Below are positions 1 through 9,400 of a DNA stretch of 27,307 nt, one piece after another. A program made the translations under genes and the position numbers. Position 1 is the stretch's first letter, and each line of letters begins with the position of its first letter. The DNA comes from a virus: positions 1-27,307 of IMG/VR virus record IMGVR_UViG_3300042559_002243; one strand, given 5' to 3'. The notes below the pieces were generated by a model that saw only the letters and a list, made by a program, of their open reading frames with translations, was not told where the DNA came from and did not search any database.

Positions 1-2
1 CT

Positions 3-1190
3 CTAATACGTAGAAATATTTCAGCTACATTAACTACTTCTGGATTTGGACAAGGTGCAATATTTGATGTGGTAGTAAATACTAATGGTACATATAGTTT
101 AAAAATAGTAAAAAAAGGCGAAGATTACGTAATAGGTAATCAATTGAAAATATCTGCTTCTCAACTTAATATACCAGGAGCAACAATAGCTAATGATATT
201 ACAATTACTGTTCAAATAGTTGGGGATGGATTATTTACTGGAAGAGTAGAAGGACAAAGACTTATACCTGGATTTGGATTAAAACCAGTTTATATTGTAA
301 ATAGAAAATTAAGTAGAGAACACTTACCACAGCATTATCATGGTGGTAGTTATGATACAATTAATAAAAGTGACGTTGGCGTTAATCCAGGAGTTGGTGT
401 TGGAATTTTTGAAAATCCATCTATCACTGTTTTAGAATATTGGGTTTATTGTGGACCTGATAATAATCCAATTGGTGCTGATGGGTGTCAAGTTGGCTCT
501 GTAAGTCATAATAGTACAGCAACTGTATGGGCAAATAGTAAACCAAATGGAGAAGTTAATGTTCCTGGTGGATTTTTTAGTCCATTTACATATGGAAGAT
601 TTGCATTGGCTACTATTCAAGGAACACCAGCGCCTCAACCACATTCACCCGAATTTTGTATAACAGCAAATGCACATGGAGTAGGAAGAGATTGGTTTAT
701 AAGAGGTACTGGAGTTGCAGGAACCCAATTTGAATTAAGAAATTTTAATAACGCAACATCTCTTGATAATGGTCCATTGCAATTATTAAGAGACACAGGA
801 AAATTAAATGTTGGTTCTACTATACCATTTTCTGATAATGGAAATCCAATATCGGCTCCAAATTATGACCCAGGTGGAAGTAATGCAGGAGATAGTGAAA
901 GTCCTATAGGAGCAATTAACACGACAAGACCAGTTTTGATGAATAATGCTGCTTTAAATTATAATCAAACTACTGAAACAAATCCAATTGCAAAGCAAGT
1001 TATAGACCCACATAACCATAATGGAGAATTTACTATTGAATACGATGGTGAGGGAATTGAAATAAGACCATATATTGATGTTAGTGTTAGGGCAAATATT
1101 ACTCCAGAATCTATCAATAATGCTTTTAATATAGAATTTATTACTCCAACAGCTTCGTTATCTGTAGTACATTTAATAAGAGCTTACTAA
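3..1190 (+). CDS. Tail fibre protein with paired HxH motifs, 5' end outside window
   Basis: The reading frame is open from the left edge (codon phase starts at base 3), so the GTG at 69 is only an internal valine and the true start lies upstream. The visible part is rich in beta-strand-forming, Gly/Asn/Thr-rich sequence, as in phage fibre shafts and tips. Two His-x-His motifs are visible, HYH at 333-341 and HNH at 1011-1019. In T4 gp12 and gp37 such motifs bind metal ions along the trimer axis, so a trimeric, metal-bound fibre tip is a reasonable inference. The C-terminal SLSVVHLIRAY resembles the hydrophobic ends of collar-type fibre proteins. The next fibre gene begins one base after the stop. 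Receptor binding is inferred from class; no enzymatic motif is seen. Confidence 0.75.
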   Translation, partial: LIRRNISATLTTSGFGQGAIFDVVVNTNGTYSLKIVKKGEDYVIGNQLKISASQLNIPGATIANDITITVQIVGDGLFTGRVEGQRLIPGFGLKPVYIVNRKLSREHLPQHYHGGSYDTINKSDVGVNPGVGVGIFENPSITVLEYWVYCGPDNNPIGADGCQVGSVSHNSTATVWANSKPNGEVNVPGGFFSPFTYGRFALATIQGTPAPQPHSPEFCITANAHGVGRDWFIRGTGVAGTQFELRNFNNATSLDNGPLQLLRDTGKLNVGSTIPFSDNGNPISAPNYDPGGSNAGDSESPIGAINTTRPVLMNNAALNYNQTTETNPIAKQVIDPHNHNGEFTIEYDGEGIEIRPYIDVSVRANITPESINNAFNIEFITPTASLSVVHLIRAY

Positions 1191-1191
1191 A

Positions 1192-2094
1192 ATGACTGTA
1201 TATTACACAAAAGAAAGATCAAAATTTGGAGGAATTACTGGTAGTATATTACCCTTCACTATCCAATTGCCAGATTTTAATGACCCAGCTGATATAAATT
1301 GGAAAAGATATTTACCTGCTGGTTATTTGCGTTGTAATGGGGATATATTAACCGCAACTACTTATCCAGCACTAGCATCTGTTTTGGGAGTAGGATCTGC
1401 ATCTAAGTTTGCAAAAGATCCAGAATCTATGTTACCAACAGAATTTCAACTTCCAGATCTAGGATCAAAATATATTAGAGCTTCTAATGCAAATGGAGAA
1501 TATTTTAATTTAACCTTAAGTGATGATCCCACAACTTTTAAAATAGGCACAGAATTAAATGTATCTAGTTTGATAGGTGAAGAAGAAATTTTTGGTTATA
1601 GTGGAGACTTTGAAATCATAGCAAAGGAAAATTTACCGTTTATTGGAAATGCTGTATTTAGAACAGAAACTGGATATACATCAAATGATGCTTTAACTAT
1701 TGATAATTTTCAAGCTCATAATCATGAAGCTCCCAGAGTAGGAGTTTTCACTTATCTAGCTCCTTGGTCAGATTCTGGTTTTGTTGGAACTCATTCTGAT
1801 GGTACTATTATAGGCAGAGGAGGAAATAATGCACAAACAGAAGGATCTAATAATTTAGTTGATATTGATTCCCCAACTGGTTCAACTATATCAACTCAGC
1901 ATAATCATAGAATTGTGCTACCAAAATCATCTGATATAAAAAGTAATACAACGTTTTCGTATGGTATTCCAAATAATATAAATGTTTCTGCAGAAGGTTT
2001 GGAAAGTACTGTTTTTGTTACAGCAGAAAGAATAAAAAAATTAGATGATGCTATTTCTCCATATATTTTAGTAGAATACATTATAAAAATATAA
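1192..2094 (+). CDS. Tail-collar domain fibre protein (short tail fibre-like)
   Basis: 300 residues. Residues about 41-98 (LPAGYLRCNGD..., then YPALASVLG, ending in FQLPDLGSKYIRAS) match the phage tail collar domain: an aromatic/Cys-Asn-Gly-Asp turn, a Tyr-Pro-x-Leu helix and an LPD motif. The rest resembles a gp12-type receptor-binding region with two HxH motifs, HNH at residues 176-178 and 237-239, likely metal ligands in a trimer. The C-terminal ISPYILVEYIIKI is the usual hydrophobic ending of such proteins (compare LLTPYVWVRWLIKAF in the 1874-residue protein). ATG 1192 lies one base after the preceding stop, with no Shine-Dalgarno sequence. The role is probably a structural adhesin on the baseplate or fibre. 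The exact equivalent of a named T4 gene is not clear. Confidence 0.85.
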   Translation: MTVYYTKERSKFGGITGSILPFTIQLPDFNDPADINWKRYLPAGYLRCNGDILTATTYPALASVLGVGSASKFAKDPESMLPTEFQLPDLGSKYIRASNANGEYFNLTLSDDPTTFKIGTELNVSSLIGEEEIFGYSGDFEIIAKENLPFIGNAVFRTETGYTSNDALTIDNFQAHNHEAPRVGVFTYLAPWSDSGFVGTHSDGTIIGRGGNNAQTEGSNNLVDIDSPTGSTISTQHNHRIVLPKSSDIKSNTTFSYGIPNNINVSAEGLESTVFVTAERIKKLDDAISPYILVEYIIKI

Positions 2095-2096
2095 AA

Positions 2097-3551
2097 ATGG
2101 CAATAATATCTTCAAACGAATGGAATACTTTATCATTATCAGCGTATAACGAATATTACACTCCAGTAGTTAGTACTGATGGATACGCAGATCTATTATA
2201 TAATTTTGGGGTTGAAGCATCCACTGGGATATTAGAATATGATATAATATTTGAAAATAAAGGACAACAAATATTTAATACAGCAGCAGATGATCAAGCT
2301 TGGCTTTTTATAGATGGAAGATTCCAAGGTATTTTTGGTAATAAAAGTCAAAGTTTTTTATTAATAACCAAAGATTATTACGAAGAAAATAGTGTACATA
2401 GAATACAAATTATTGCAAACAATACAGATCCTAAAACTGCCATATATGTAGCTGCGGACTGGTACGATTACAAATATGATCCAGTAAATATAAAAAGTTT
2501 TTTTGCATCTCCTAATCCTTTATATGGAATAAATGGAACTCCCACAAGTACCCTTACTTTAAATTGGGAAGTTTCTAATTACAAAAAAATAGAAATAAAT
2601 CAAGGCATTGGTGATGTTACATCTTCTCAAACAGGATTTACAACAATAGATACACAACTAAAATCAATTGTTCCTTCGAGATCTCCAGCCACAAAAACAT
2701 ATACATTATATGCATATGGATTTTTAGACACAGATGTAGTAGAACAAAATTTAATAGTACAGGTGTTTAATGATAATACACCTAATGATTTTAGCATCCC
2801 TGCAAGTGGATTTACTAGCAGTTTTATTGATAAAGAACCAAATCAAGTTATAATTCATAATTTGGGTACTATTAGAGGAATTGATATGAATACTAGAGTT
2901 GTTTGTAGTGATGGACTGCAAGCAACTACTAGTATAAATCCAGAAAGTAGTGCTTCAAACTGGTCTAGTAATTTTTTAATGGAGCCAAATAAAAATTTAA
3001 GTATAAGATTTAAAACTCCACCATTGAATCCAGATCCAGAAGGATTGCCAAATGTTGTGGAATATTTTTTGGAAATAGGTACAGTTCGTAAATATTTTAC
3101 TGTTTCTACCAGATCTCCATATACAGATGAATCTTTTGATTTTCAAGACAATAGTGAAGTTTACCCATATCCTAAACTTCATACAACTCCATTACCAATA
3201 CCAGAACCTTACATAGTTAGCAATTTACCCTCAAGTGAAAGTTTGATAATTGATGATACTGATTTATCTAATGTAGATACTGGACTAACTAGTGGTGGAA
3301 TAGAAATAAAAACAACATTAAATGATGCAGTTGAAGTGAGATTTAAGAGAAATTTTGATGGTTGGAGTGAATGGACACATCCAAATCAAATGTATGATAG
3401 TTTTACATCTCAAAACCCAAGAACATTAGAACTTATGGATATGGATTATTTAATTGATCGATCAAATCAAACAGTTACAAATAATAAACCGAAGGAAATT
3501 AACACTAGAAATTCTGGTAAATTATTTGCAAAAAATATTGATGTATTTTAA
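2097..3551 (+). CDS. Modular virion adhesin, Ig-like
   Basis: 484 residues, no catalytic motif. Residues about 1-130 form an all-beta domain with a DDQAWLFIDGRFQG strand-turn and an HRIQIIANNTD strand; by feel this is like carbohydrate-binding beta sandwiches such as PA14, but that is not established. Residues about 135-340 are an Ig-like module (A) that recurs at the C terminus of the protein at 3578-5338: shared KTY-L-A-G, V(F/Y)ND, NLG-(I/L)-G(I/V)DMN, NLS(I/V)R and (P/N)xDxxGL patterns. The C-terminal ~120 residues are a second module (B), shared with the protein at 5328-6200: FDFxDN, PYP, II(D/V)DD, then a Trp-rich end. ATG 2097 follows the previous stop by 2 bases without a ribosome-binding site. 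Likely a fibre-associated structural protein. Confidence 0.7.
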   Translation: MAIISSNEWNTLSLSAYNEYYTPVVSTDGYADLLYNFGVEASTGILEYDIIFENKGQQIFNTAADDQAWLFIDGRFQGIFGNKSQSFLLITKDYYEENSVHRIQIIANNTDPKTAIYVAADWYDYKYDPVNIKSFFASPNPLYGINGTPTSTLTLNWEVSNYKKIEINQGIGDVTSSQTGFTTIDTQLKSIVPSRSPATKTYTLYAYGFLDTDVVEQNLIVQVFNDNTPNDFSIPASGFTSSFIDKEPNQVIIHNLGTIRGIDMNTRVVCSDGLQATTSINPESSASNWSSNFLMEPNKNLSIRFKTPPLNPDPEGLPNVVEYFLEIGTVRKYFTVSTRSPYTDESFDFQDNSEVYPYPKLHTTPLPIPEPYIVSNLPSSESLIIDDTDLSNVDTGLTSGGIEIKTTLNDAVEVRFKRNFDGWSEWTHPNQMYDSFTSQNPRTLELMDMDYLIDRSNQTVTNNKPKEINTRNSGKLFAKNIDVF

Positions 3552-3557
3552 TAAATA
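3550..3557 (+). promoter_or_regulatory. T4-type late promoter box AATAAATA
   Basis: AATAAATA fits the NATAAATA form of the T4-like late promoter -10 box, which is read by a phage sigma factor and needs no -35. It sits in the short gap before the gene at 3578, 20 bases ahead of its ATG, similar to the boxes before 6236 and 6428. Chance matches are common in AT-rich DNA, so position carries most of the weight. Confidence 0.5.
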
Positions 3558-3577
3558 CAAATAGTAATATAATTTTT

Positions 3578-5338
3578 ATGGGAAGCGGAATTGTAAAGGA
3601 CGAATTATTTACAATTGAAAATGGGAAATCTTCTGGAGAGTGGAAAATTCCTTTCGCTGTGATCTCAGTTTACGCCGAAGCTTGTGGTGGCGGGGGTGGT
3701 GGAGCTGGTTGCAATAAAGATTTTGATTTTTATCCAGACAATGCTGGTGCTGGTGGCGGTGGAGCTGGATGGGGAGCTAAAAAATTTTCAGTTAGTTATG
3801 GGGGAAAATTTTTATATCAAGTTGGTGTTGGAGGTGCTGGAAATAAAAACGGCAATTTTGACCAAGGAGAGTTTGGAAATGGTGCAGCTGGAACAGCTTC
3901 AATCATACGTTACATAGCAAAAGGAGGAAATGAATCTCCAGGATATGGAGTTAAATTAGAAGCTGGCGGTGGTGGTGCTGGAGGAAAAGGATTTGGTGGT
4001 TTTGGTGGTGTAGTACAAGGAGCAGATACATCAAAACCTGGAACCAAAGGACAAGATGCTAGAGAAGGAATATCAGTATCATTAGGAGGCAATCCAAAAA
4101 ATGCTAAAGGTGGTGGTGGCGGTGGAGCAGCTGGTCTTGGATTTGGGGCAAGAACTGATGGTAAGGTAAATGTATCATATGACTATAATGTATGTGTCAG
4201 TATAACATATCCACAGCCAAAAACTGGTGATATGCCATATTGTAATGAATTTAAATCTGGAACTGGAAGTGAAGATGTAGTCATGAAGATTTGTGGTGGT
4301 GGTGGTGGAGATGGAGTTAATATTGGAGGAGAATTAAAAGAATCTGGTGAAGCAGCTACAAAAAGACCTGGAGGATATTATAATATTGATGGAAAGCCTG
4401 GAAAATTATATGGAGGTGGAGGTGGAGGTGCTTCATCTGGACATAATAAAACAACTTTTGCTTATCCAGATGATACTGAAGGTTGGAAAGTATCTGAATA
4501 TCCACTAAATTCAACAGATTATACTTATACTTATGCATTAGAATATTTTTCTCCAAACCCATTAGAAGAAGTTGAGTTAACAAATTCATTAAAAAATGGA
4601 GATGGCGCTGATGGTGCAAATGGATTTATCTATGTTAAATATGAATATGAAATACCAAAAATAGATTTATTACAAGTAACAGAGCAAAAAAGTACAGGGG
4701 GATTTCCACGAGATGATGTAATAATATCTTGGCGTACAACACATGCAAATGAAATAACTATAATCAATACATCTCAAAATAATCATGAAATTTTAAAATT
4801 AGTACATGATTTAGATACAGGAGAAAATACTATCACGACAAGTAGTACTAGAATTCCTTATCCAAATTCTGAGCAATTAGCTAATTTGACATACTCAAAT
4901 GGAGCCTATCAATTTAGTACTTTACAAAGATCTGTTGCTGGTGTTTGTTCACCTTCTGTAAATACTTATAGATTAATTGCAAAAGGTCCTGGAGGAGAAG
5001 CAACGAGAGACATAAATGCATCAGTATATAATGATGATAGACCATCATCTCCAAATAGTATATTAGATACTCCAAAAATGGAGCCAAATTCAACAAGAAT
5101 TTATAATCTTGGCTCTTTAAATGGGGTTGATATGAATTGCTATGTAGAAGCAGTTAATTGTCAATTTGATATAAATGCAGATGGAAGTTGGAGATCTAGT
5201 GCTTTAGTTGAAAATGGAAAAAATTTGAGGGTAAGAGTAACTGCTTTACCTTTCAATTCAGATGAAAATGGATTAATTAATATTAAGTCAGCATCATTAA
5301 AACTAGGAAGAGGATTTACAGAACCAAATGGCAACTAA
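3578..5338 (+). CDS. Glycine-rich adhesin-like structural protein
   Basis: 586 residues. After GEWKIPFAVISVYAEA comes a long glycine-rich domain (residues about 35-350) with repeated runs such as CGGGGGGAGC, GAGGGGAGWG, GGGGAGGKGFGGFGG and GGGGGGAAGLG. The layout of a (V/I)P strand, a hydrophobic strand, then Gly blocks is typical of phage glycine-rich fibre domains. Polyglycine-helix packing is known in the gp38 adhesin of Salmonella phage S16, so host-recognition loops between Gly blocks are possible here. Residues about 375-580 are module A, shared with the protein at 2097-3551. Several Cys (ACGG, AGC, YNVC, MPYC, MKICGG) could pair or bind metal. A NATAAATA box precedes the gene. Its last 11 bases overlap the next gene in another frame. 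Confidence 0.7.
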   Translation: MGSGIVKDELFTIENGKSSGEWKIPFAVISVYAEACGGGGGGAGCNKDFDFYPDNAGAGGGGAGWGAKKFSVSYGGKFLYQVGVGGAGNKNGNFDQGEFGNGAAGTASIIRYIAKGGNESPGYGVKLEAGGGGAGGKGFGGFGGVVQGADTSKPGTKGQDAREGISVSLGGNPKNAKGGGGGGAAGLGFGARTDGKVNVSYDYNVCVSITYPQPKTGDMPYCNEFKSGTGSEDVVMKICGGGGGDGVNIGGELKESGEAATKRPGGYYNIDGKPGKLYGGGGGGASSGHNKTTFAYPDDTEGWKVSEYPLNSTDYTYTYALEYFSPNPLEEVELTNSLKNGDGADGANGFIYVKYEYEIPKIDLLQVTEQKSTGGFPRDDVIISWRTTHANEITIINTSQNNHEILKLVHDLDTGENTITTSSTRIPYPNSEQLANLTYSNGAYQFSTLQRSVAGVCSPSVNTYRLIAKGPGGEATRDINASVYNDDRPSSPNSILDTPKMEPNSTRIYNLGSLNGVDMNCYVEAVNCQFDINADGSWRSSALVENGKNLRVRVTALPFNSDENGLINIKSASLKLGRGFTEPNGN

Positions 5339-6200
5339 AAAATATGATATCTCTTTACAAATCAACAATGCACAAAAAGTAAAGGTATATAGCCCTCCCT
5401 GTGTTAATTTATCATTGCAAATAATCAATTCTAGTACAGAATTATTAAAATTTTCTGATTATTCTGATGTTGCACTGCAAATAATTAATGGTAATTTACA
5501 AGAAAGTTATTGGGCTGGTGGAAGCAATGTAAATGCTTCTGTTCAATATACTGGTGCTGGGGGAAATTTAGGAACAATTTATAAAGCATCTTCTAATATT
5601 ATTATGACTATTGATGGAGTTGCAACAGTTCAATTTGATACTTCTATTGCAAACAATTCATCAGATCAATTGAGAATATATTTAAATGATGACGGATTTA
5701 TTAGTTACAATTTTTTAAATTTTGAAATTGGAAGAAATTATGAATTTACTTATACTAATGGATCTAGTACTGTAGGTATAAATTTTGTCAATCGTAATTA
5801 TACTTGTCCAATAGGAACTATACCAAATCCACCAGAAAATCCAGAAAATACTACTTTGCCGCCAGAACTTAATTGCGATGGGGATTTATGGAGATCTGCT
5901 GTTGAATTAAATTTTGATATTATAACAAGGGAACCAATAATATTAGAAAAATTTGATTTTGGGGATAATATTAATAAAGTACCATATCCTGGAAAAAATG
6001 ATCCATTACAACTATACGATTATACAGGAACCGAAACAATTAATCAATGGTTAGTTTCTCCTCCAGATGGTAAACCAATAATTGTTGATGATGTTGAATT
6101 ATCAGATCCATATGGAGTTCAAATAAAATCAAATGATAGTGAATTGCAAGTAAAATCAAACAGAACAAATAATCAATGGGTAAATCCAAATTTGTTATAA
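5328..6200 (+). CDS. Small virion adhesin-like protein with module B
   Basis: 290 residues, beginning inside the last codons of the glycine-rich gene (11-base overlap, ATG 5328). The N terminus holds three short repeats of one beta-strand pattern: ISLQINNA, LSLQIINS and VALQIING. A middle region rich in Asn/Gly/Ser follows. The C-terminal ~95 residues are module B, also present at the end of the 484-residue protein at 2097-3551: EKFDFGDN, VPYP, PIIVDDVELS, VQIKS, ELQVKSNR, W-NPN. Together with the preceding gene it contains the parts found in one chain in the 484-residue protein, so the two products may act together. Function is inferred only from setting. Confidence 0.65.
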   Translation: MATKKYDISLQINNAQKVKVYSPPCVNLSLQIINSSTELLKFSDYSDVALQIINGNLQESYWAGGSNVNASVQYTGAGGNLGTIYKASSNIIMTIDGVATVQFDTSIANNSSDQLRIYLNDDGFISYNFLNFEIGRNYEFTYTNGSSTVGINFVNRNYTCPIGTIPNPPENPENTTLPPELNCDGDLWRSAVELNFDIITREPIILEKFDFGDNINKVPYPGKNDPLQLYDYTGTETINQWLVSPPDGKPIIVDDVELSDPYGVQIKSNDSELQVKSNRTNNQWVNPNLL

Positions 6201-6206
6201 TAAATA
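6199..6206 (+). promoter_or_regulatory. T4-type late promoter box AATAAATA
   Basis: AATAAATA overlaps the TAA stop of the preceding gene and lies 29 bases before the ATG of the 55-residue gene at 6236. It matches NATAAATA in full. The spacing is nearly the same as for the box at 6392-6399. Confidence 0.45.
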
Positions 6207-6235
6207 TATACAAGTAAAGATTTATTTTAAATATT

Positions 6236-6403
6236 ATGAAATATGAATTAAATCCAAATGAAATGTTTTACTCGGAAATTATTGAAGTTGATGGATTAGA
6301 TGAAAATGAAAAAAAACCAATCTATTCAAATTTACCAATTGAAATTCGAATAAATTCTGGTGAATGGATAAAGATAAATCCATCAAATCAAGATAAATAC
6401 TAA
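6236..6403 (+). CDS. 55-residue protein related to module B
   Basis: A short open frame in the only sizeable gap inside the fibre cluster (6201-6427). It encodes 55 residues from MKYELNPNEMFYSE to PSNQDKY. The segment EIIEVDGL...LPIEIRINSGEWIKINPSNQ follows the strand-turn-strand and Trp ending of module B (compare IIDDTDL, IEIKT, GWSEWTHPNQ in the protein at 2097-3551). It could be a free-standing small structural protein or a remnant left by recombination of a larger adhesin. Late-promoter-like boxes occur both before it (6199) and across its end (6392). No Shine-Dalgarno sequence. Small size keeps confidence moderate. Confidence 0.55.
   Translation: MKYELNPNEMFYSEIIEVDGLDENEKKPIYSNLPIEIRINSGEWIKINPSNQDKY
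6392..6399 (+). promoter_or_regulatory. T4-type late promoter box GATAAATA
   Basis: GATAAATA is a full NATAAATA match. It lies in the last codons of the 55-residue gene and 28 bases before the ATG of the 1874-residue fibre gene, so it is well placed to drive late expression of that gene. Confidence 0.5.
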
Positions 6404-6427
6404 AAAATAAAGCATTTTAATCATTAA

Positions 6428-9400
6428 ATGGCGCAAAAAGTTCTCGTTGGCAATGGTGATTTAGTTGAAATTAGATATCCAACACCTTCTACTTGGAATA
6501 CTAAAGTAACTGTTCAAGTTCAAATAGGAACTGGGGTTGATCCAACTGACGTTACTTTTGGCACCAGAATACCAGATGCTACTATTGACCCAATATCATT
6601 TGATAACAATCAAGGTAGAATTTCAACATCGTCTACTACTTATCAAACAATATTTGAAAAAAATACTTTTTATTATTCGAAAGAAATTACAATTGAAGGA
6701 ATTGAAATTGTAGTTCCAGCAGTGATACAAACTTCTATTTCTGGACCAACACCAAATAAAACACTTACTAGTAACGCTTCACAGGCTGCGTTTAAAGTAA
6801 ATAATTCTGGAGATTGGGTAACTAGTGCGAATATAAAAAATGGAGACAAGATAATTTTTAGAATAAAAACTGAAGATTGGTATTGCAAAACAACCACAAT
6901 AAATTTTATAGTAGGAGATCAAACTTGGGGTACAAATATTGGAAGACCTTCTACTGTAGTATCGCATAGTTGGAGTATAACTACAAGAGCACAAAAACAG
7001 ACTGTAGATCCATATACATTACCAGACGAAGTTGATGCAAGATATGCATTTTTCAATAGTTGGAAAACAAGATCAGTCCAAATTAAAAATATTGATGAGG
7101 ATACTTTACTTACTGTTAGTGCAACTGGAGATGGTCAAGTATCAAAGGACAATATAAATTGGTATACATTAGGAACAACTAATCATGTAAATGCTCCAAA
7201 TGACGGTAGTATTGTTCACAGTGGTCTTTTAAAAAATGTTGTATTAAATGATACTCTTTATTTTAGAATTTTTACAAAAGATTATGCTAAAAAATCTACG
7301 TCTAAATTTGATGCATATGTAATTGAACAAGAGTATGCAACTGTAAATAATATTTACAGAGAAAATAATGTAGCTGGTACATATAATACAGTAGTTCAAA
7401 CTAAAGGAACTCAAAAAAATGATTGGCAAGTATGGACCGAAGTTGATAGGTATCCCGATCCAATATCTTTGTCACCAATTTATACGTATTCAGAAACAGG
7501 ACAAAAAGTAATTGTTTCTAATAGACATATATTCAATAATGCAGAAGTATCTACTTATTATTATGCAGAGTTTATAGTATCTGGATTAGGAGTTGAATAT
7601 GCTTCTTTAGATCCAAATACTATAAATGATCCAGAACCAAAACCAATGTATTGGGATGTGGGACCTGCAGTAGATTTAGGAGGAGAAAAAAATCCACCAT
7701 TTATCACAGAATTTGTAAATGGTAGAGATGTTGAAATACAATGTAGGGTAGATCAAGGATCTGCCAGAATGAAAAGAGTTAGAATTATTGATGGAGTAGA
7801 GGAAATATCACCAACATGGCGTGACAGATTTTATGTTAAAAATGGTGATAAAGTAATTGTTAGACTTTCTGCTAATTCAACGTATAATAGTCAATCAATT
7901 AGCAAAATTGAACTAGATGGTCCTCCATTGGGAGGAGATGTAGCTAATGGATATGGAAATCCTACTGAAGGACCATCTGTTGCTAATAGATCTTTTGAAA
8001 ATGCTACTGACACACTAACAATAAAAACAAGGGTTAAGCGAGATACGCCATCTCCATTTAAAGCAAGAAATGTTTATAATTCATCTACTTTAACAGAAGG
8101 TTTTGCTAGAATTGCCATTAAAGATTTTGATAGTCCAGCATTAGCAGATATTGTAGTGCAATCATTTGGAGCTAATGGAAAATTTTCTTATGGGGATGAA
8201 GAATCTTCTGATTTATTATCATTACCAGTGGGAACATCTAATGTTGATTTGGTAGCAACATCTCCCCAAGAAGATGGGGGAATTGCTTCAATAAATTATA
8301 AAATTGGTAGTTTTTTTGATAATTTTAGAATTTTTACTAAAAGAAAAAATTATGAATACTTTTCAGTAAGTGGTGATAATGATATTTACGTGGATGTAAA
8401 TATCCCAAATTACGCAAATACAATATATTTTTATATTGAGGGAGCTGGAGGTGGAGATGGTGGATCTGATGAAGGAACAAGCATTGGGGGTAGAGGTGGT
8501 GTTGGTAATTTTTTGGCTGGAAAAATAGATGTAACTGAAGATTTTTTAGAAGATTTTGGAGTACTCAGATTATATGCTGGGAAACCTGGGCAAGACGGAC
8601 TAAGTAAAGCAATTGGTAGTGATGGTGGAAATGGTGGATGGGGATATGCTACAGGAGGAAATGGTGGTAAATCTGGAGGAGCAGATGCTTCTGGATCTGG
8701 TGGCGGTGGTGGAGGTGGTTCTGCAATTGCATTAACTAATGGAACTCTGCTTGCTTTTGCTGGAGGCGGTGGAGGTGGAGGTGGAGGTGGTAATGATACT
8801 GCACCTCCAGATATAACATATGACCAAAATGGAAAAGCTATAGTTTTACAAAATGGAAATTATTGTCCTTATGATAATAATTTTGGCGAAGAAAGAGGAA
8901 ATTTTGGATCTTTAAATACTAGTACTTTACCAAATTTAAGTGGTTCTGATGGCCAATCTCAGTTAATTACATCAAAAGGTGGTGGTGGTGGTGGAGCTGG
9001 TGGTGGTTATGGAATTGCTGGATTAGTAAGAACAGAAAGATTAGATGAATTTGGCGAAGTTATACAAACTACTGATGTAGATGCTACTGGAGGAACTGGG
9101 GGAGGAGCTTATCATAGATTAAGTTATAGTTTAAATAATATTTCTTACTTAACGACAGAATTAATTGATAACACATCATTTTCTAATTATGGAGCACCAC
9201 CAAGAGAATCAGGAAGAGTAATTGTATTTTGGTCAGAACAGAATAGAACTCCTGCAGACTTTAGTATTTCAACAGTTTCAGATTTAAGCATTAATACTGA
9301 AATTGAATCCAATAAAGTTCAAATAACTGGATTTACAGGAAGAATTTCCGTTTCTGTTTCTGGAATGCAATCTAAAATTAGATCATGTGATATAAATGGA

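Noticed and set aside
69-1190. GTG at 69 as the start of the first fibre gene
   Set aside because: The same frame is open back to the window edge with sequence of the same style, so the gene is cut off on the left.
3684-3917. Alternative + frame within the glycine-rich gene, and minus frames at 3910-4092 and 4356-4619
   Set aside because: Shadows caused by GGT/GGA repeats; no start signals and they lie wholly inside the coding sequence.
3684-4130. Tandem DNA repeat or CRISPR-like array in the glycine-rich region
   Set aside because: Repeats are irregular codon-level glycine runs without spacers of constant length.
5328-5338. Frameshift joining the genes at 3578 and 5328
   Set aside because: The overlap has its own ATG and the downstream protein begins with a regular repeat strand; no slippery sequence is evident. 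Two genes is simpler, although sequencing error cannot be excluded.
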